Below the pieces are notes generated by a model, which saw only the letters and a list, made by a program, of their open reading frames with translations, ran no database searches and was not told the origin of the DNA. 50,171 bases of DNA. Source: Actinacidiphila acididurans. Its GTDB lineage: Bacteria > Actinomycetota > Actinomycetes > Streptomycetales > Streptomycetaceae. A program made the position numbers and the translations under genes. The DNA lies in assembly GCF_016918855.1 (NCBI RefSeq), contig NZ_JADKYB010000038.1, forward strand, positions 1 to 50,171, read 5' to 3'. Positions 17,019 to 25,260 of this stretch are shown piece after piece; positions within the stretch are counted from its first letter, which is position 1, and every line of letters starts with the position of its first letter.

Positions 17019-17939
17019 GTGACCAGCCCTGAGCTCACTCGCGACGCCGCCCCCGCCGGCGCGGCCGCCGTCATCCCCGCGCCGGCGACGCCCTACCAGG
17101 GGGACATCGCCCGCTACTGGGACGGCGAGGCCAGGCCGGTGAATCTGCGGCTCGGCGACGTCGACGGCCTCTACCACCACCACTACGGCGTCGGCGCCGT
17201 CGACCACGCCGCCCTCGGCAACGGCGGCAACAGCGGCCACAGCGGCGACGCGAGCGACAGCGCGTACGAGAAGCGGCTGATCGCCGAGCTCCACCGGCTG
17301 GAGTCGGCGCAGGCCGAACTGCTCCTGGACCACCTCGGCCCCGTCGGACGCGACGCCACCCTGGTGGACGCCGGCTGCGGCCGGGGCGGCTCGATGGTCA
17401 TGGCCCACCAGCGTTTCGGCTGCACGGTCGAGGGCGTCACCCTGTCGTCCGGCCAGGCGGACTTCGCCAACCGCCGCGCCCGCGAACTCGGCATCGACGA
17501 GCACGTCCGGGCCCGCGTCTGCAACATGCTCGACATGCCCTTCGAAACCGGGCAGGCGATGGGCTCGTGGAACAACGAGTCGAGCATGTACGTCGACCTG
17601 CACGACCTGTTCGCCGAGCACTCCCGTGTCCTCGCGACCGGCGGTCGCTACGTGACCATCACCGGCTGCTGGAACCCGCGTTACGGCCAGCCGTCGAAGT
17701 GGGTCTCCCAGATCAACGCGCACTTCGAGTGCAACATCCACTCCCGCCGCGAGTACCTGCGCGCCATGGCCGACAACCGGCTCGTGCCGCACGCCGTCAT
17801 CGACCTCACCCCCGCGACCCTGCCGTATTGGGAGTTACGCGCCACGTCGTCGCTGGTCACCGGTATCGAGGAGGCGTTCATCAACTCCTACCGGGACGGT
17901 TCCTTCCAGTACCTGCTGATCGCTGCCGACCGCGTCTGA
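17019..17939 (+). CDS. Geranyl diphosphate 2-C-methyltransferase
   Basis: The 306-residue SAM-dependent enzyme methylates geranyl diphosphate at C2, giving the substrate for 2-MIB synthase. The SAM-binding loop VDAGCGRGGSMVM lies at about residues 117-129. Highly conserved family stretches are visible: RPVNLRLGDVDGLYHHHYG, ITGCWNPRYGQPSKWVSQI and ECNIHSRREYLRAMADNRL. GTG at 17019 has AAAGGAG about 11 nt upstream; an upstream in-frame GTG at 17007 overlaps that ribosome site and is rejected. It closes the encapsulin-synthase-methyltransferase operon and converges on the RiPP cluster, 50 bp away. Confidence 0.94.
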   Translation: MTSPELTRDAAPAGAAAVIPAPATPYQGDIARYWDGEARPVNLRLGDVDGLYHHHYGVGAVDHAALGNGGNSGHSGDASDSAYEKRLIAELHRLESAQAELLLDHLGPVGRDATLVDAGCGRGGSMVMAHQRFGCTVEGVTLSSGQADFANRRARELGIDEHVRARVCNMLDMPFETGQAMGSWNNESSMYVDLHDLFAEHSRVLATGGRYVTITGCWNPRYGQPSKWVSQINAHFECNIHSRREYLRAMADNRLVPHAVIDLTPATLPYWELRATSSLVTGIEEAFINSYRDGSFQYLLIAADRV

Positions 17940-17950
17940 CCCATGCGGGG

Positions 17951-17962
17951 CTCGTGCACGAG
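17951..17962. terminator. Short palindrome between convergent operons
   Basis: CTCGTGCACGAG is a perfect 12-bp palindrome in the 50-bp gap between the methyltransferase and YcaO genes. It could help end transcription on both sides, but it is short and has no T-run. Confidence 0.3.
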
Positions 17963-17989
17963 GGCGGGGTCGGCCGGGAAGGAGGCTCG

Positions 17990-19810
17990 CTACGCGAAAG
18001 CATGCGGATCGAGCGGCTCCTCGTCGCCGAACCCCGCGTCCCGCAGAAGAGTCCGTACGTCATCGCGCGCCGTCGGATCCGAGTCGTACCCGAAGGTCAG
18101 CGGAATCAGCTCCGGGTCGAGGACGCGTACGACGTGCAGGTCCGGCCCTCCGGAGGGGTAGGTGTACCAGCAGGCCCGCTCGCCGATCGGCCCGGGCCGG
18201 GCGACGGGGAACGGGAACTCGCCGACGTCGAGCTCCGGACCCTCGAGCATCCAGTCGAGCTTGGGACGCCACTGCGGCAGGTTGTACAGCCCGGCGTGAT
18301 CCGCCGGCCGGAACACCTGCGTGACCTCGATGTCCATCTCGATGGGGTGCCGGGTCTGCAGGACGGCCTCGGTCGCGGCCTTGGCGACCGCGTCCTCGAC
18401 GTCGTCGGCCGCGGCCGCGCCCAGGGCGACGGCGCGCTCCGTGTCGGCCCGGACCAGGACCACCGGGACGCCGGTCGGGCTGGGCAGCACGAGCGCGTGC
18501 GCCGACGCCTGCCCGGCCAGGTAGTCCATCAGCTCGCGTGCCTCCCCGCGCAGTGAGGAGGGGCGGATCCGGGACGGCGGCCGGGCCGGGCCGACGAACC
18601 GTGCCCGCTGGAAGGCGTCCCGCTCCACCAGCTCCAGCCAGGCGCGACGCCGGGCTCCGTCGTACGTCGGATGCGCGGCGACCCCGTTGGACGAGACGGC
18701 CGACGGGCTCAGCCACGCGGGGATGCGGGTGAACGGGAAGAACACCAGCGCCGCGGGGATCCATACGGGGCCGTCCCGGTCCTCGCCCCGCACCCACCAC
18801 TCCTGGCCGTCCGGGTCGAAGGTGCCGAGGCCGAGGCGATCGCGCTGCGCCGGCGCGTAGTCGATGATCGACCTCGGGTCCAGCCAGGCCCCGGACAGGT
18901 CGCGGGCCGCGGCGCGGTGCAGGTCGTCGGCGGGTACGTCGCCGGCCGCGAAGCGCTCCGCGCCCTCGGCCTGGCACTTGGCCTCCGCGAGCAGGGGGTC
19001 GGTGGCCGCGCCGGCCGCTCGCGGGTAGCCGTTGCCCCGCAGCGCTTCGCGGTCGGCCAGCGCGGGGAAGTTCGCGAGGTTCGGGAAGGCGCTCCAGCCG
19101 CTGACCACCGTGATCGTCCGTTCGGCGGTGATCTGCCAGCGATCGGTGGGCGTGCTCGCCGTCACGCTCAGCCGTCCGGCGCGCGCGTTCCAGATGTCGC
19201 CCGGCTCCCGTACCACGCCGGTCGTCGAGCCGGTGCGGAGATCGATGACGCAGGGGTGGTCGCCGAGGGAGGCCGCTTTCCGGGCCGCCGCCAAGGCTTC
19301 TGCCAGCGCCTGGGCGTCGGGGCGGTCGCCCGCGACGGACAGGTCGTGGCCCGCGGCCAGCAGCGCGTAGACCTGGCACCGGTTCAACCCGCTCAGCCGG
19401 GAGACGAAGACGCGGAACGCGGCCCGGGCCGGCTCGGGGTCGGTACCCGGCCAGAACGCCTCGTCCGCGGTGTGGACGAGGGTTCCCGCGGCCAGGCGGG
19501 CGGGGTGCCGCAGGACGTCCGCCAACGCGGCGGTGTCCGCGACCGGGGGCCGGGCCTCGTCCGCGGTGCCGAGGAGGCCGGCCGCGTCGAGCGCTTCGGC
19601 GATCGCGGCGGCGTCCTCCCCGACGAGATCGGCGAACCGCCCCACGCTGTGGTGCAGCGACTGGGACAGGGCCACCGGGGGATGACTGCCGTCCAGCTGA
19701 ATGTCCACGCGCGCCGCCCCGTCGATGACGGCGACGTGCGAGGGTTCGGCGGCGACGATGACCCGGGCTTTGAGGACGCCGGTCACGGGGCCGGTCACGA
19801 AGTCGGTCAC
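17990..19810 (-). CDS. YcaO-domain protein, azoline-forming cyclodehydratase candidate
   Basis: The 606-residue protein has a C-terminal YcaO domain. The ATP-site segment LLAEAKCQAEGAERFAAG is near residue 280, followed by AAHPTYDGARRRAWLELVERDAFQRA and VAKAATEAVLQTRHPIEMD. YcaO enzymes use ATP to activate peptide backbone amides, cyclising Cys, Ser or Thr to azolines. The N-terminal 200 residues are not assigned and may bind the leader peptide. Azole cyclodehydratases often end in a PxPxP-type tail; this one ends DPHAFA. GTG at 19810 overlaps the dehydrogenase stop by 4 bp (GTGA), so translation is coupled. It is the last gene of precursor-sagB-ycaO. Confidence 0.82.
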   Translation of the reverse strand: MTDFVTGPVTGVLKARVIVAAEPSHVAVIDGAARVDIQLDGSHPPVALSQSLHHSVGRFADLVGEDAAAIAEALDAAGLLGTADEARPPVADTAALADVLRHPARLAAGTLVHTADEAFWPGTDPEPARAAFRVFVSRLSGLNRCQVYALLAAGHDLSVAGDRPDAQALAEALAAARKAASLGDHPCVIDLRTGSTTGVVREPGDIWNARAGRLSVTASTPTDRWQITAERTITVVSGWSAFPNLANFPALADREALRGNGYPRAAGAATDPLLAEAKCQAEGAERFAAGDVPADDLHRAAARDLSGAWLDPRSIIDYAPAQRDRLGLGTFDPDGQEWWVRGEDRDGPVWIPAALVFFPFTRIPAWLSPSAVSSNGVAAHPTYDGARRRAWLELVERDAFQRARFVGPARPPSRIRPSSLRGEARELMDYLAGQASAHALVLPSPTGVPVVLVRADTERAVALGAAAADDVEDAVAKAATEAVLQTRHPIEMDIEVTQVFRPADHAGLYNLPQWRPKLDWMLEGPELDVGEFPFPVARPGPIGERACWYTYPSGGPDLHVVRVLDPELIPLTFGYDSDPTARDDVRTLLRDAGFGDEEPLDPHAFA

Positions 19811-20784
19811 GGCGCCACCACGACGAGGAAGAGCAGCGGTACGGCCGGTCCGCTCAGCAGCGCCTGCACGGCCCGGTCGTCGAAGCCGCCGATGGGGCGG
19901 ACCGCCAGGCCCAGCGCCGTGGCGGCCAGGCTGATGTGGTGCATGGCGGCCCCGCATTCCATGAGGGCGAACCGCCAGCCGCGGTCGCCGTACTTGTGGA
20001 CGGTACGGGTCGGGTCCGCCGCGATGAGGACAGCCGCGGCGCCCTGGTCCAGGGCACGCAACACCCCCGGTTCGGGCCCGAACAGCCGGGGCAGCTCGCC
20101 GGCGTCGACCGTGCCCGCTTCGAGGACCGCGGCGCGGTCGTGGTCGACCGCGAGGATCCGGCGCGGCGCCCCGGCGTCGTCGGCGCCGATGACCCAGAAG
20201 TGCAGCGGGTAGAGGGCGCCGCCCGAGGCGACGGCACGGTGGCCGCCCGTTTGCGGCCGGTACGCACCGTAGGCCAGCCCGATCGCGGCTTCCAGGCTCG
20301 CCGCGGGCCGGGGGACCACCGAGCCGAGATCGGCGGACCGCCGACGGGACGCCAACTCGTCGATCCGCGCCGGGTCTTCCACCGGCTTCGGCTCCAGGGC
20401 GGGCGCTCCGGTCACGGTCATCCTGGGCATGTCGTAGGCCAGGAACGGATCGTGGCCCGCGGGCAGCCGAACAGGGCTGGACGAGGCGGCGTGAAAGCGC
20501 CGCCAGCTGTCCCGGCCGCCGGTGACGGCGCCGATGTGTTCCAGCGCGACGATCAGGTCCTGCGTGGGATCCGATGCGTTCGTCGGATCCGTCGAATCCG
20601 TCGAATCCGCCGTTTCCACCGGAGTGGATTCATCTGCCGGCGGGCGTGTCAGCCCACGAAGCAGGGACAAGATCTGCTCGATCTCGTCCCTGGTTCCGTC
20701 GACCCGTACCTCGCCTCCCGACCCTCGGATCAGGACGTGGTCGTCGTTGTCCGTCAGACTCCCGACGAAGGCCGGAAAAGCCAC
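19807..20784 (-). CDS. SagB-type FMN dehydrogenase (azoline oxidase)
   Basis: The 325-residue protein belongs to the nitroreductase-fold SagB/ThcOx family, which oxidises azolines to azoles in RiPPs. Motifs include LASRRRSAD near the N-side of the catalytic domain, SGGALYPLHFWVIG, and YGDRGWRFALMECGAAMHHISLAATALGL with PIGGFDD. The first 90 residues (DDHVLIRGSGGEVRVDGTRDEIEQI) resemble a small leader-handling or dimerisation region but are not assigned. It starts with GTG 12 bp after the precursor stop and overlaps the YcaO start. No separate E1-like partner is visible. Confidence 0.85.
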   Translation of the reverse strand: MAFPAFVGSLTDNDDHVLIRGSGGEVRVDGTRDEIEQILSLLRGLTRPPADESTPVETADSTDSTDPTNASDPTQDLIVALEHIGAVTGGRDSWRRFHAASSSPVRLPAGHDPFLAYDMPRMTVTGAPALEPKPVEDPARIDELASRRRSADLGSVVPRPAASLEAAIGLAYGAYRPQTGGHRAVASGGALYPLHFWVIGADDAGAPRRILAVDHDRAAVLEAGTVDAGELPRLFGPEPGVLRALDQGAAAVLIAADPTRTVHKYGDRGWRFALMECGAAMHHISLAATALGLAVRPIGGFDDRAVQALLSGPAVPLLFLVVVAP

Positions 20785-20796
20785 TGTCGTGCGGCC

Positions 20797-20985
20797 TCAG
20801 CTCAGCGGGGGGCGCAGTTCGTCATGACCGTCGACCGCGGAGGTGGCCAGATCGACCACGCTCACGGCCGCGCAGTTCCCGGAACAGAAAAGGCAGAAGG
20901 AGATTTCCTCGTTGGCAGCGGACTCACCGGAGTGGGCTGCCTGAGCCGCCTCCGGCTGGTGCTCTCGGACCACAGTGATCTTCAT
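20797..20985 (-). CDS. Putative azole RiPP precursor peptide, 62 residues
   Basis: AGGAG 7 nt before ATG 20985 starts a 62-residue frame ending 12 bp before the dehydrogenase. It splits into an acidic, Ala/Glu-rich leader (MKITVVREHQPEAAQAAH, then SGESAANEE) and a C-terminal part with three cysteines within eight residues, FCLFCSGNC. Ser, Thr and acidic residues follow, ending DELRPPLS. Cys is otherwise absent, so the cluster is the obvious target for azoline formation by the YcaO protein and oxidation by the SagB protein. The exact core and cleavage site cannot be read. Its identity as precursor rests on size, composition and position. Confidence 0.75.
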   Translation of the reverse strand: MKITVVREHQPEAAQAAHSGESAANEEISFCLFCSGNCAAVSVVDLATSAVDGHDELRPPLS

Positions 20986-21175
20986 CCCTGCTCCTGTCAC
21001 GTCGGCTGGGCCATCACTGTAAGTTCGGCCCGACACAGCCGCACCGGGCCATGGGGAAAGTTGCCGGTCGATGTGCCGCGGTGGGGGTGACTGCCTGTGC
21101 GAGGGGCCACCTTGACGCTGAGTGCGGGACGGAGCGCATTCTCCGGGGCATTCCGTAATCGGGGTCGGTCCGGCC

Positions 21176-21484
21176 TCAGTCGAAGGTGATCCATATGAGG
21201 TCGCAGATCCGTATCTGCCGTTCGCCCGGGTAGATGCTGTAACTGAAGAAGACCCCTTCCCGGGGCACCGCAACGCTGTACCAGATGACCTCGTCGATCT
21301 CCATCGGCAGTCCCGGCGGCGTCTTGCCCGATGTGATGGCGTCGCCCACTTCGAGGGCCAGTGCGCGGAAAAAGAGGACCATCTGGTCGTGGAGTTCACG
21401 GAATCCCGAGTTTCCCATTGCGTCCAGGACTTCGGCCGCCCTCAGTTCGGCGACGGCCGTCCAGCCGCGTGACTCGGGCGTCAC
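21176..21484 (-). CDS. Small hypothetical protein, RelE-toxin-like in layout
   Basis: The 102-residue product is not recognised with confidence. A helical first half (AELRAAEVLDAMG, FRELHDQMVLFFRALALEVGDAI) precedes a beta-rich C-terminus (IDEVIWYSVAVPREGVFFSYSIY, RQIRICDLIWITFD), recalling RelE/ParE-type toxins. GTG at 21484 overlaps the stop of the preceding gene by 4 bp. The two short coupled genes look like a toxin-antitoxin pair, but no catalytic residues can be identified. Confidence 0.5.
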   Translation of the reverse strand: MTPESRGWTAVAELRAAEVLDAMGNSGFRELHDQMVLFFRALALEVGDAITSGKTPPGLPMEIDEVIWYSVAVPREGVFFSYSIYPGERQIRICDLIWITFD

Positions 21485-21759
21485 TCTCCGCCTCCGAGCA
21501 GGTCCGGCAGACGTACCAGGTAACGGCCTTCGACCGTCGCGGTCAGACGTTGTTGGCGGTCGGGCACGGTGTCGAACATCGCCTCCATCCACCACAGATT
21601 CAGCACGTCGTCGAGTTCCGGCCCCTGGAGCGCCCGCCCGAGCGCCTCGTGGAAGGCCTTTCGCTTCGCCGTCCCGAGCGCCGCGCCGATCGCGTCGATC
21701 GTGCGCGGCAAAGGCCGTGTTCTGCTGTCGTACCCGGAAGGGACGGGCGGTGTCCTCAA
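21481..21759 (-). CDS. Small hypothetical protein, antitoxin-like partner
   Basis: This 92-residue, mostly helical protein is not recognised. AIGAALGTAKRKAFHEALGRAL and PELDDVLNLWWMEAMF look like packed helices, and PDRQQRLTATVEGRYLVRLPDLLGG closes it. It is the first gene of a translationally coupled pair. I cannot assign DNA binding or any enzyme activity. Confidence 0.5.
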   Translation of the reverse strand: MRTPPVPSGYDSRTRPLPRTIDAIGAALGTAKRKAFHEALGRALQGPELDDVLNLWWMEAMFDTVPDRQQRLTATVEGRYLVRLPDLLGGGE

Positions 21760-21901
21760 CGTGTGTCTCCTCGGTGCGGGTGGGCCGGACTTCCGGCCCG
21801 TCGGCTCCGGTCAGACGCTAGCCACCTGACGGACGGGGCGTGAGCGGTTTCGCTGTTCCGGTACGGGGCCGGGGCACGGACCTCGAATCGGCCCGGGCGG
21901 C

Positions 21902-21934
21902 AAAAAGCCCCAGGTTCTTCACCTGGGGCTTTTT
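21902..21934. terminator. Strong bidirectional intrinsic terminator
   Basis: A 14-bp perfect stem (21902-21915 with 21921-21934) encloses the loop TCTTC, with AAAAA on the left and TTTTT on the right. It lies 15 bp beyond the end of the GH16 gene (minus strand) and would stop transcription in both directions. Confidence 0.9.
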
Positions 21935-21949
21935 CATGAAGCGAAGCCC

Positions 21950-23677
21950 TTATGCCAGGGCGAACTTCTGGGCGCCGGAGCCGTTGCAGTCCCAGATCTG
22001 GAGCCGGGTGCCGTTCGCGGTGGCACCCGACGGCGAGTCGATGCACCGGCCGGTGGTCGGGTTGGACATCGAACCGTCGGAGTTGACGACCCAGTTCTGG
22101 TAACCCCCGCCGTTGCAGTTGGCCAACTGGAGCTTCGTGCCGTTCGCGTTGACGCCGCCGGCGATGTCCAGGCACTTGCCGAGGGTCTGCAGGGTCTGGC
22201 CGCTCCAGGTCCACTTCTGGTCGAGAGAGGTGGCCTGCTGGCAGTCCCAGAGCTGGACCGCGGTGCCGTCGCCGCCGGTGTCGTCACCCGCGACGTCCAC
22301 GCACTTGCCGCCGGGACCGTAGATCGGGGTGCCGATGGCGAACTTCTGGGCGCCGGAGCCGTTGCAGTCCCAGATCTGCAGCCGGGTGCCGTTCGCGGTG
22401 GCACCCGACGGCGAGTCGATGCACCGGCCGCTGGTCGGGTTCCGCAGCGAGCCGTCGGTCTGCCGTACCCAGTTCTGGTAGCCGCCGCTGTTGCACGTGG
22501 CGAGCTGTAGCTGCGTACCCGCGGCGCTGTTGCCGCCGGCGATGTCGAGGCACTTGCCGAGGGTCTGGAGGGTCTGGCCGCTCCACGTCCAGTGCTGGTC
22601 CTTGGCATACGACTGGCAGTCCCAGAGCTGGACCGCGGTGCCGTCGCCGCCGGTGTCGTCACCCGCGACGTCGACGCACTTGCCGCCCGGACCGGTGATC
22701 GTCTGGCCGGTCACCGAACCGCCGCCGCCCCCGGAGCCGGGCGCCTTGTTGTACACGGCCACCGAGTCGACGACCAGCTTGCCGCCGGAGACCGTGGCCG
22801 AGTTCGGGCCACCGCCGAAGGCGTCCGGGAAGCCGCCGCCCATCGCCAGGTCGTAGATGATGAAGAACGGGTGGTCGATCGCGTTGGCCCAGGTCGTCGC
22901 GTCCACCTGGTTGGCGTAGACCGTGTAGAAGTTGTTCCCGTCGAGGTAGAACCGGACCTGCTCAGGCGACACCGAGCGGTCGATCTCCACCGCGTAGTCG
23001 TGGAAGCCGGTCTGGCAGCCCGAACAGGCGCGTTCACCGGAGCCGATGCCGGTCGACTCGTTGCACGGCCCGCCCGGGTTCACGCCGCAGTGGATGGTGC
23101 TGAAGACGGAGCTGCGGCCGTTGATGTCCTCCATGATGTCGACCTCGCCGGAGGTCGGCCACGAGGTGCCGGTGCGCAGGGTGGAGCCCAGCATCCAGAA
23201 CGCCGGCCAGTAGCCCGCGCCGTTGGCGGTGGTGACGTTGGGCTGCTGGAGGACGGACTCCATGCGTACGACTCCGCCGGCCGGGGCGCCGAAGGTGGCC
23301 GCCTGGGTCTCCACGCGCCCCGACGTCCATCCGCCCCGCGGGTCGGTACCGGAGTGCAGGGCCTGGAGCACCAGATGACCCTGGCCGTCGTAGTAGACGT
23401 TCGACGTGCTGTTGGTCATGGTCTCGATCTCGCCGGTGCCGAAATTGCTGCCCGGCCCGGTGTCGTACTTCCACAGACTCTGGTCGATGCCGGTGCCGGA
23501 CGCACCGTTGAAGTCATCGCTCCAGGTGAGCGTGAACCCCGACGGCGCCGGGGGCACCGCCGCCTCGGCGTTCACCGTCACGCCGGCGGTGACCGCCACC
23601 GTGACCGCGACGACGGGAACCAGGACGATCGCTCTCTTCCACCCGCCGCGCCGCGGCCTTCCGAATCTCAGGCGCAT
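21950..23677 (-). CDS. Secreted GH16 beta-glucanase with two ricin-type lectin (CBM13) domains
   Basis: The 575-residue enzyme has a signal peptide (basic start, then AIVLVPVVAVTVAVTAGVTVNAEA). The GH16 catalytic domain begins FTLTWSDDFNG and carries the signature SGEVDIMED, where the two glutamates are nucleophile and acid/base. A Gly/Ser linker (PGSGGGGGS) leads to two beta-trefoil lectin domains with QxW-type repeats (KCVDVAGDDTGGDGTAVQLWDC; CIDSPSGATANGTRLQIWDC). The GH16 subtype looks like endo-beta-1,3-glucanase (laminarinase). ATG at 23677 has GGAGGA 7 nt upstream; an in-frame ATG at 23692 lacks a comparable site. Confidence 0.9.
   Translation of the reverse strand: MRLRFGRPRRGGWKRAIVLVPVVAVTVAVTAGVTVNAEAAVPPAPSGFTLTWSDDFNGASGTGIDQSLWKYDTGPGSNFGTGEIETMTNSTSNVYYDGQGHLVLQALHSGTDPRGGWTSGRVETQAATFGAPAGGVVRMESVLQQPNVTTANGAGYWPAFWMLGSTLRTGTSWPTSGEVDIMEDINGRSSVFSTIHCGVNPGGPCNESTGIGSGERACSGCQTGFHDYAVEIDRSVSPEQVRFYLDGNNFYTVYANQVDATTWANAIDHPFFIIYDLAMGGGFPDAFGGGPNSATVSGGKLVVDSVAVYNKAPGSGGGGGSVTGQTITGPGGKCVDVAGDDTGGDGTAVQLWDCQSYAKDQHWTWSGQTLQTLGKCLDIAGGNSAAGTQLQLATCNSGGYQNWVRQTDGSLRNPTSGRCIDSPSGATANGTRLQIWDCNGSGAQKFAIGTPIYGPGGKCVDVAGDDTGGDGTAVQLWDCQQATSLDQKWTWSGQTLQTLGKCLDIAGGVNANGTKLQLANCNGGGYQNWVVNSDGSMSNPTTGRCIDSPSGATANGTRLQIWDCNGSGAQKFALA
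21960..22690 (-). repeat. Tandem duplication of the ricin-type lectin coding unit (378-bp period)
   Basis: The stretch starting GCGAACTTCTGGGCGCCGG occurs at 21960 and again at 22338, with long near-identical runs through both domains. The 378-bp offset is exactly 126 codons, so the two domains arose by in-frame duplication. Confidence 0.85.
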
Positions 23678-24076
23678 ATGTCCGTCCTCCATGGGAAAGG
23701 CATGTTTTCGCGTGTCCGCTACGACATCTCTGGCGGGATGCAACAGGGTCTGCGGCGCTGGGGCACGTCAGCCTGTCCCGCGGCGGTGGGCGCCCAGGAA
23801 TGTCATGCACACAGCTTGTCGATCAGCCCGACGTTCGACAAGACGGCGGGAGCTTGGACCCTCACGGGGCACTTGGCGCCGCGGGACGCCGGCCGAGTCG
23901 GTGCGGGGGTCCGGCCGTATCCGCCGTGAGCCGGCCCCGCGGGCGCTACGCTTCCCCGATCCGCCTGTTGTCCAGACCTCTGCGGGCCCGGTCCAGGCTG
24001 TCCGGGCGGGTTCCGAGAGGTTCCGAGGGGTGCCGTGGGGGCGTCGGCCCCCGAGCCGCCTGGAGGGAACCCGCCG
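23678..24076. other. Divergent intergenic region, GH16 / acyl-CoA dehydrogenase
   Basis: The 399-bp gap separates the divergent GH16 and acyl-CoA dehydrogenase starts and must hold both promoters. I find no convincing -35/-10 pair, RNA gene or small gene, only GC-rich sequence with direct GGTTCCGAG repeats near 24010-24030. Confidence 0.4.
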
Positions 24077-25222
24077 ATGCAGGACCACCTGCTGGACGCC
24101 GAGCACCGGGACTTCGCCGCGATGGCGCGTGCCTTCGTCGCCCGCGAGATCACCCCGTACCACGAGGAATGGGAGCGTGCCGGGCTGGTCGACCGTGACG
24201 TCTGGCGGGCCGCCGGAAAAGCCGGGCTGCTCGGCTTCGACGTGGCCCCGGAGTACGGCGGCGGGGGCACGGACGACCTCCGCTATCCCGTCCTGCTCGC
24301 CGAGGAGCTGATCCGCGCCGGCGCCACCGGCGTCGGCTTCGGCCTGCACAACGACGTCGTCGCCCCGTACCTCAACCAACTGGCCACGCCCGAGCAGCGC
24401 GAGCGCTGGCTGCCGGGCTTCTGTTCCGGCGACCTGGTGACCGCCATCGCCCTCACCGAACCCGGCGCCGGCAGCGATCTGCAGTCGATCACCACCAGCG
24501 CCGTCCGCGACGGCGACGCCTACCTGCTCAGCGGCACGAAGACCTTCGTCACCAACGGCGTCCACGCCGACCTGGTGATCGTCGCCGCGCGGACCGACCC
24601 CGAGGACCGGCTGCGCGGCGGTCTCTCGCTGCTCGTGGTGGAACGCGGCATGCCCGGCTTCGGACGCGGGCGGCCACTGGAGAAGATCGGCCGCCACGCC
24701 CAGGACACCGCGGAGCTCTTCTTCGACGACGTCCGGGTACCGGCCGCCAACCTCCTCGGGCGGCAGGGGCGCGGTCTGCGGTACCTGATGGAGAACCTCC
24801 AGCGCGAGCGGCTGAGCATCGCGGCGGCGGCCGTCGCCGGCGCGGAAACGGTCTTCGCCGCGACCCTGGAGTACTGCAGGACGCGGACCGCGTTCGGGCA
24901 GCCCATCGGCGGGTTCCAGCACATCCGGTTCGAACTCGCCGAGATGTCCACGGAGATCGAGATCGCCCGGACCTACGTCGACCAGTGCGTGGTCGACCAC
25001 AACGCGGGCCGGCGCGACCCGGTACGGGCGGCCCGCGCCAAGTGGTGGACGACCGACCTCCAAAAGCGCGTGGTGGACCGCTGCCTCCAACTCCACGGCG
25101 GCTACGGCTACATGCGTGAGCAGCCGGTCGCCCGCGCCTTCGTGGACACCCGGATGATGCCGATCTACGGCGGCACCAACGAGATCATGAAGGAGATGAT
25201 CGGCCGCTCGCTGGGGGTCTGA
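24077..25222 (+). CDS. Acyl-CoA dehydrogenase, long-chain (LCAD/IVD) type
   Basis: The 381-residue FAD enzyme introduces an alpha,beta double bond into an acyl thioester. Motifs: AIALTEPGAGSDL and GTKTFVTNG for FAD and substrate binding, FDDVRVPAANLLG, RTAFGQPIGGFQ and LQLHGGYGYM. It ends PIYGGTNEIMKEMI, where YGGT replaces YEGT as in LCAD and isovaleryl types. Their catalytic glutamate lies earlier, here probably E244 in NLQRERLS. GGAGGG precedes ATG 24077. It lies next to an NRPS-type A-T protein gene, so it may act on a carrier-bound acyl group rather than in fatty-acid breakdown. That link is inferred. Confidence 0.85.
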   Translation: MQDHLLDAEHRDFAAMARAFVAREITPYHEEWERAGLVDRDVWRAAGKAGLLGFDVAPEYGGGGTDDLRYPVLLAEELIRAGATGVGFGLHNDVVAPYLNQLATPEQRERWLPGFCSGDLVTAIALTEPGAGSDLQSITTSAVRDGDAYLLSGTKTFVTNGVHADLVIVAARTDPEDRLRGGLSLLVVERGMPGFGRGRPLEKIGRHAQDTAELFFDDVRVPAANLLGRQGRGLRYLMENLQRERLSIAAAAVAGAETVFAATLEYCRTRTAFGQPIGGFQHIRFELAEMSTEIEIARTYVDQCVVDHNAGRRDPVRAARAKWWTTDLQKRVVDRCLQLHGGYGYMREQPVARAFVDTRMMPIYGGTNEIMKEMIGRSLGV

Positions 25223-25260
25223 CCCGGCAGCCGCGCCGGCCGGGGGCAGGGCTCCCGCCC

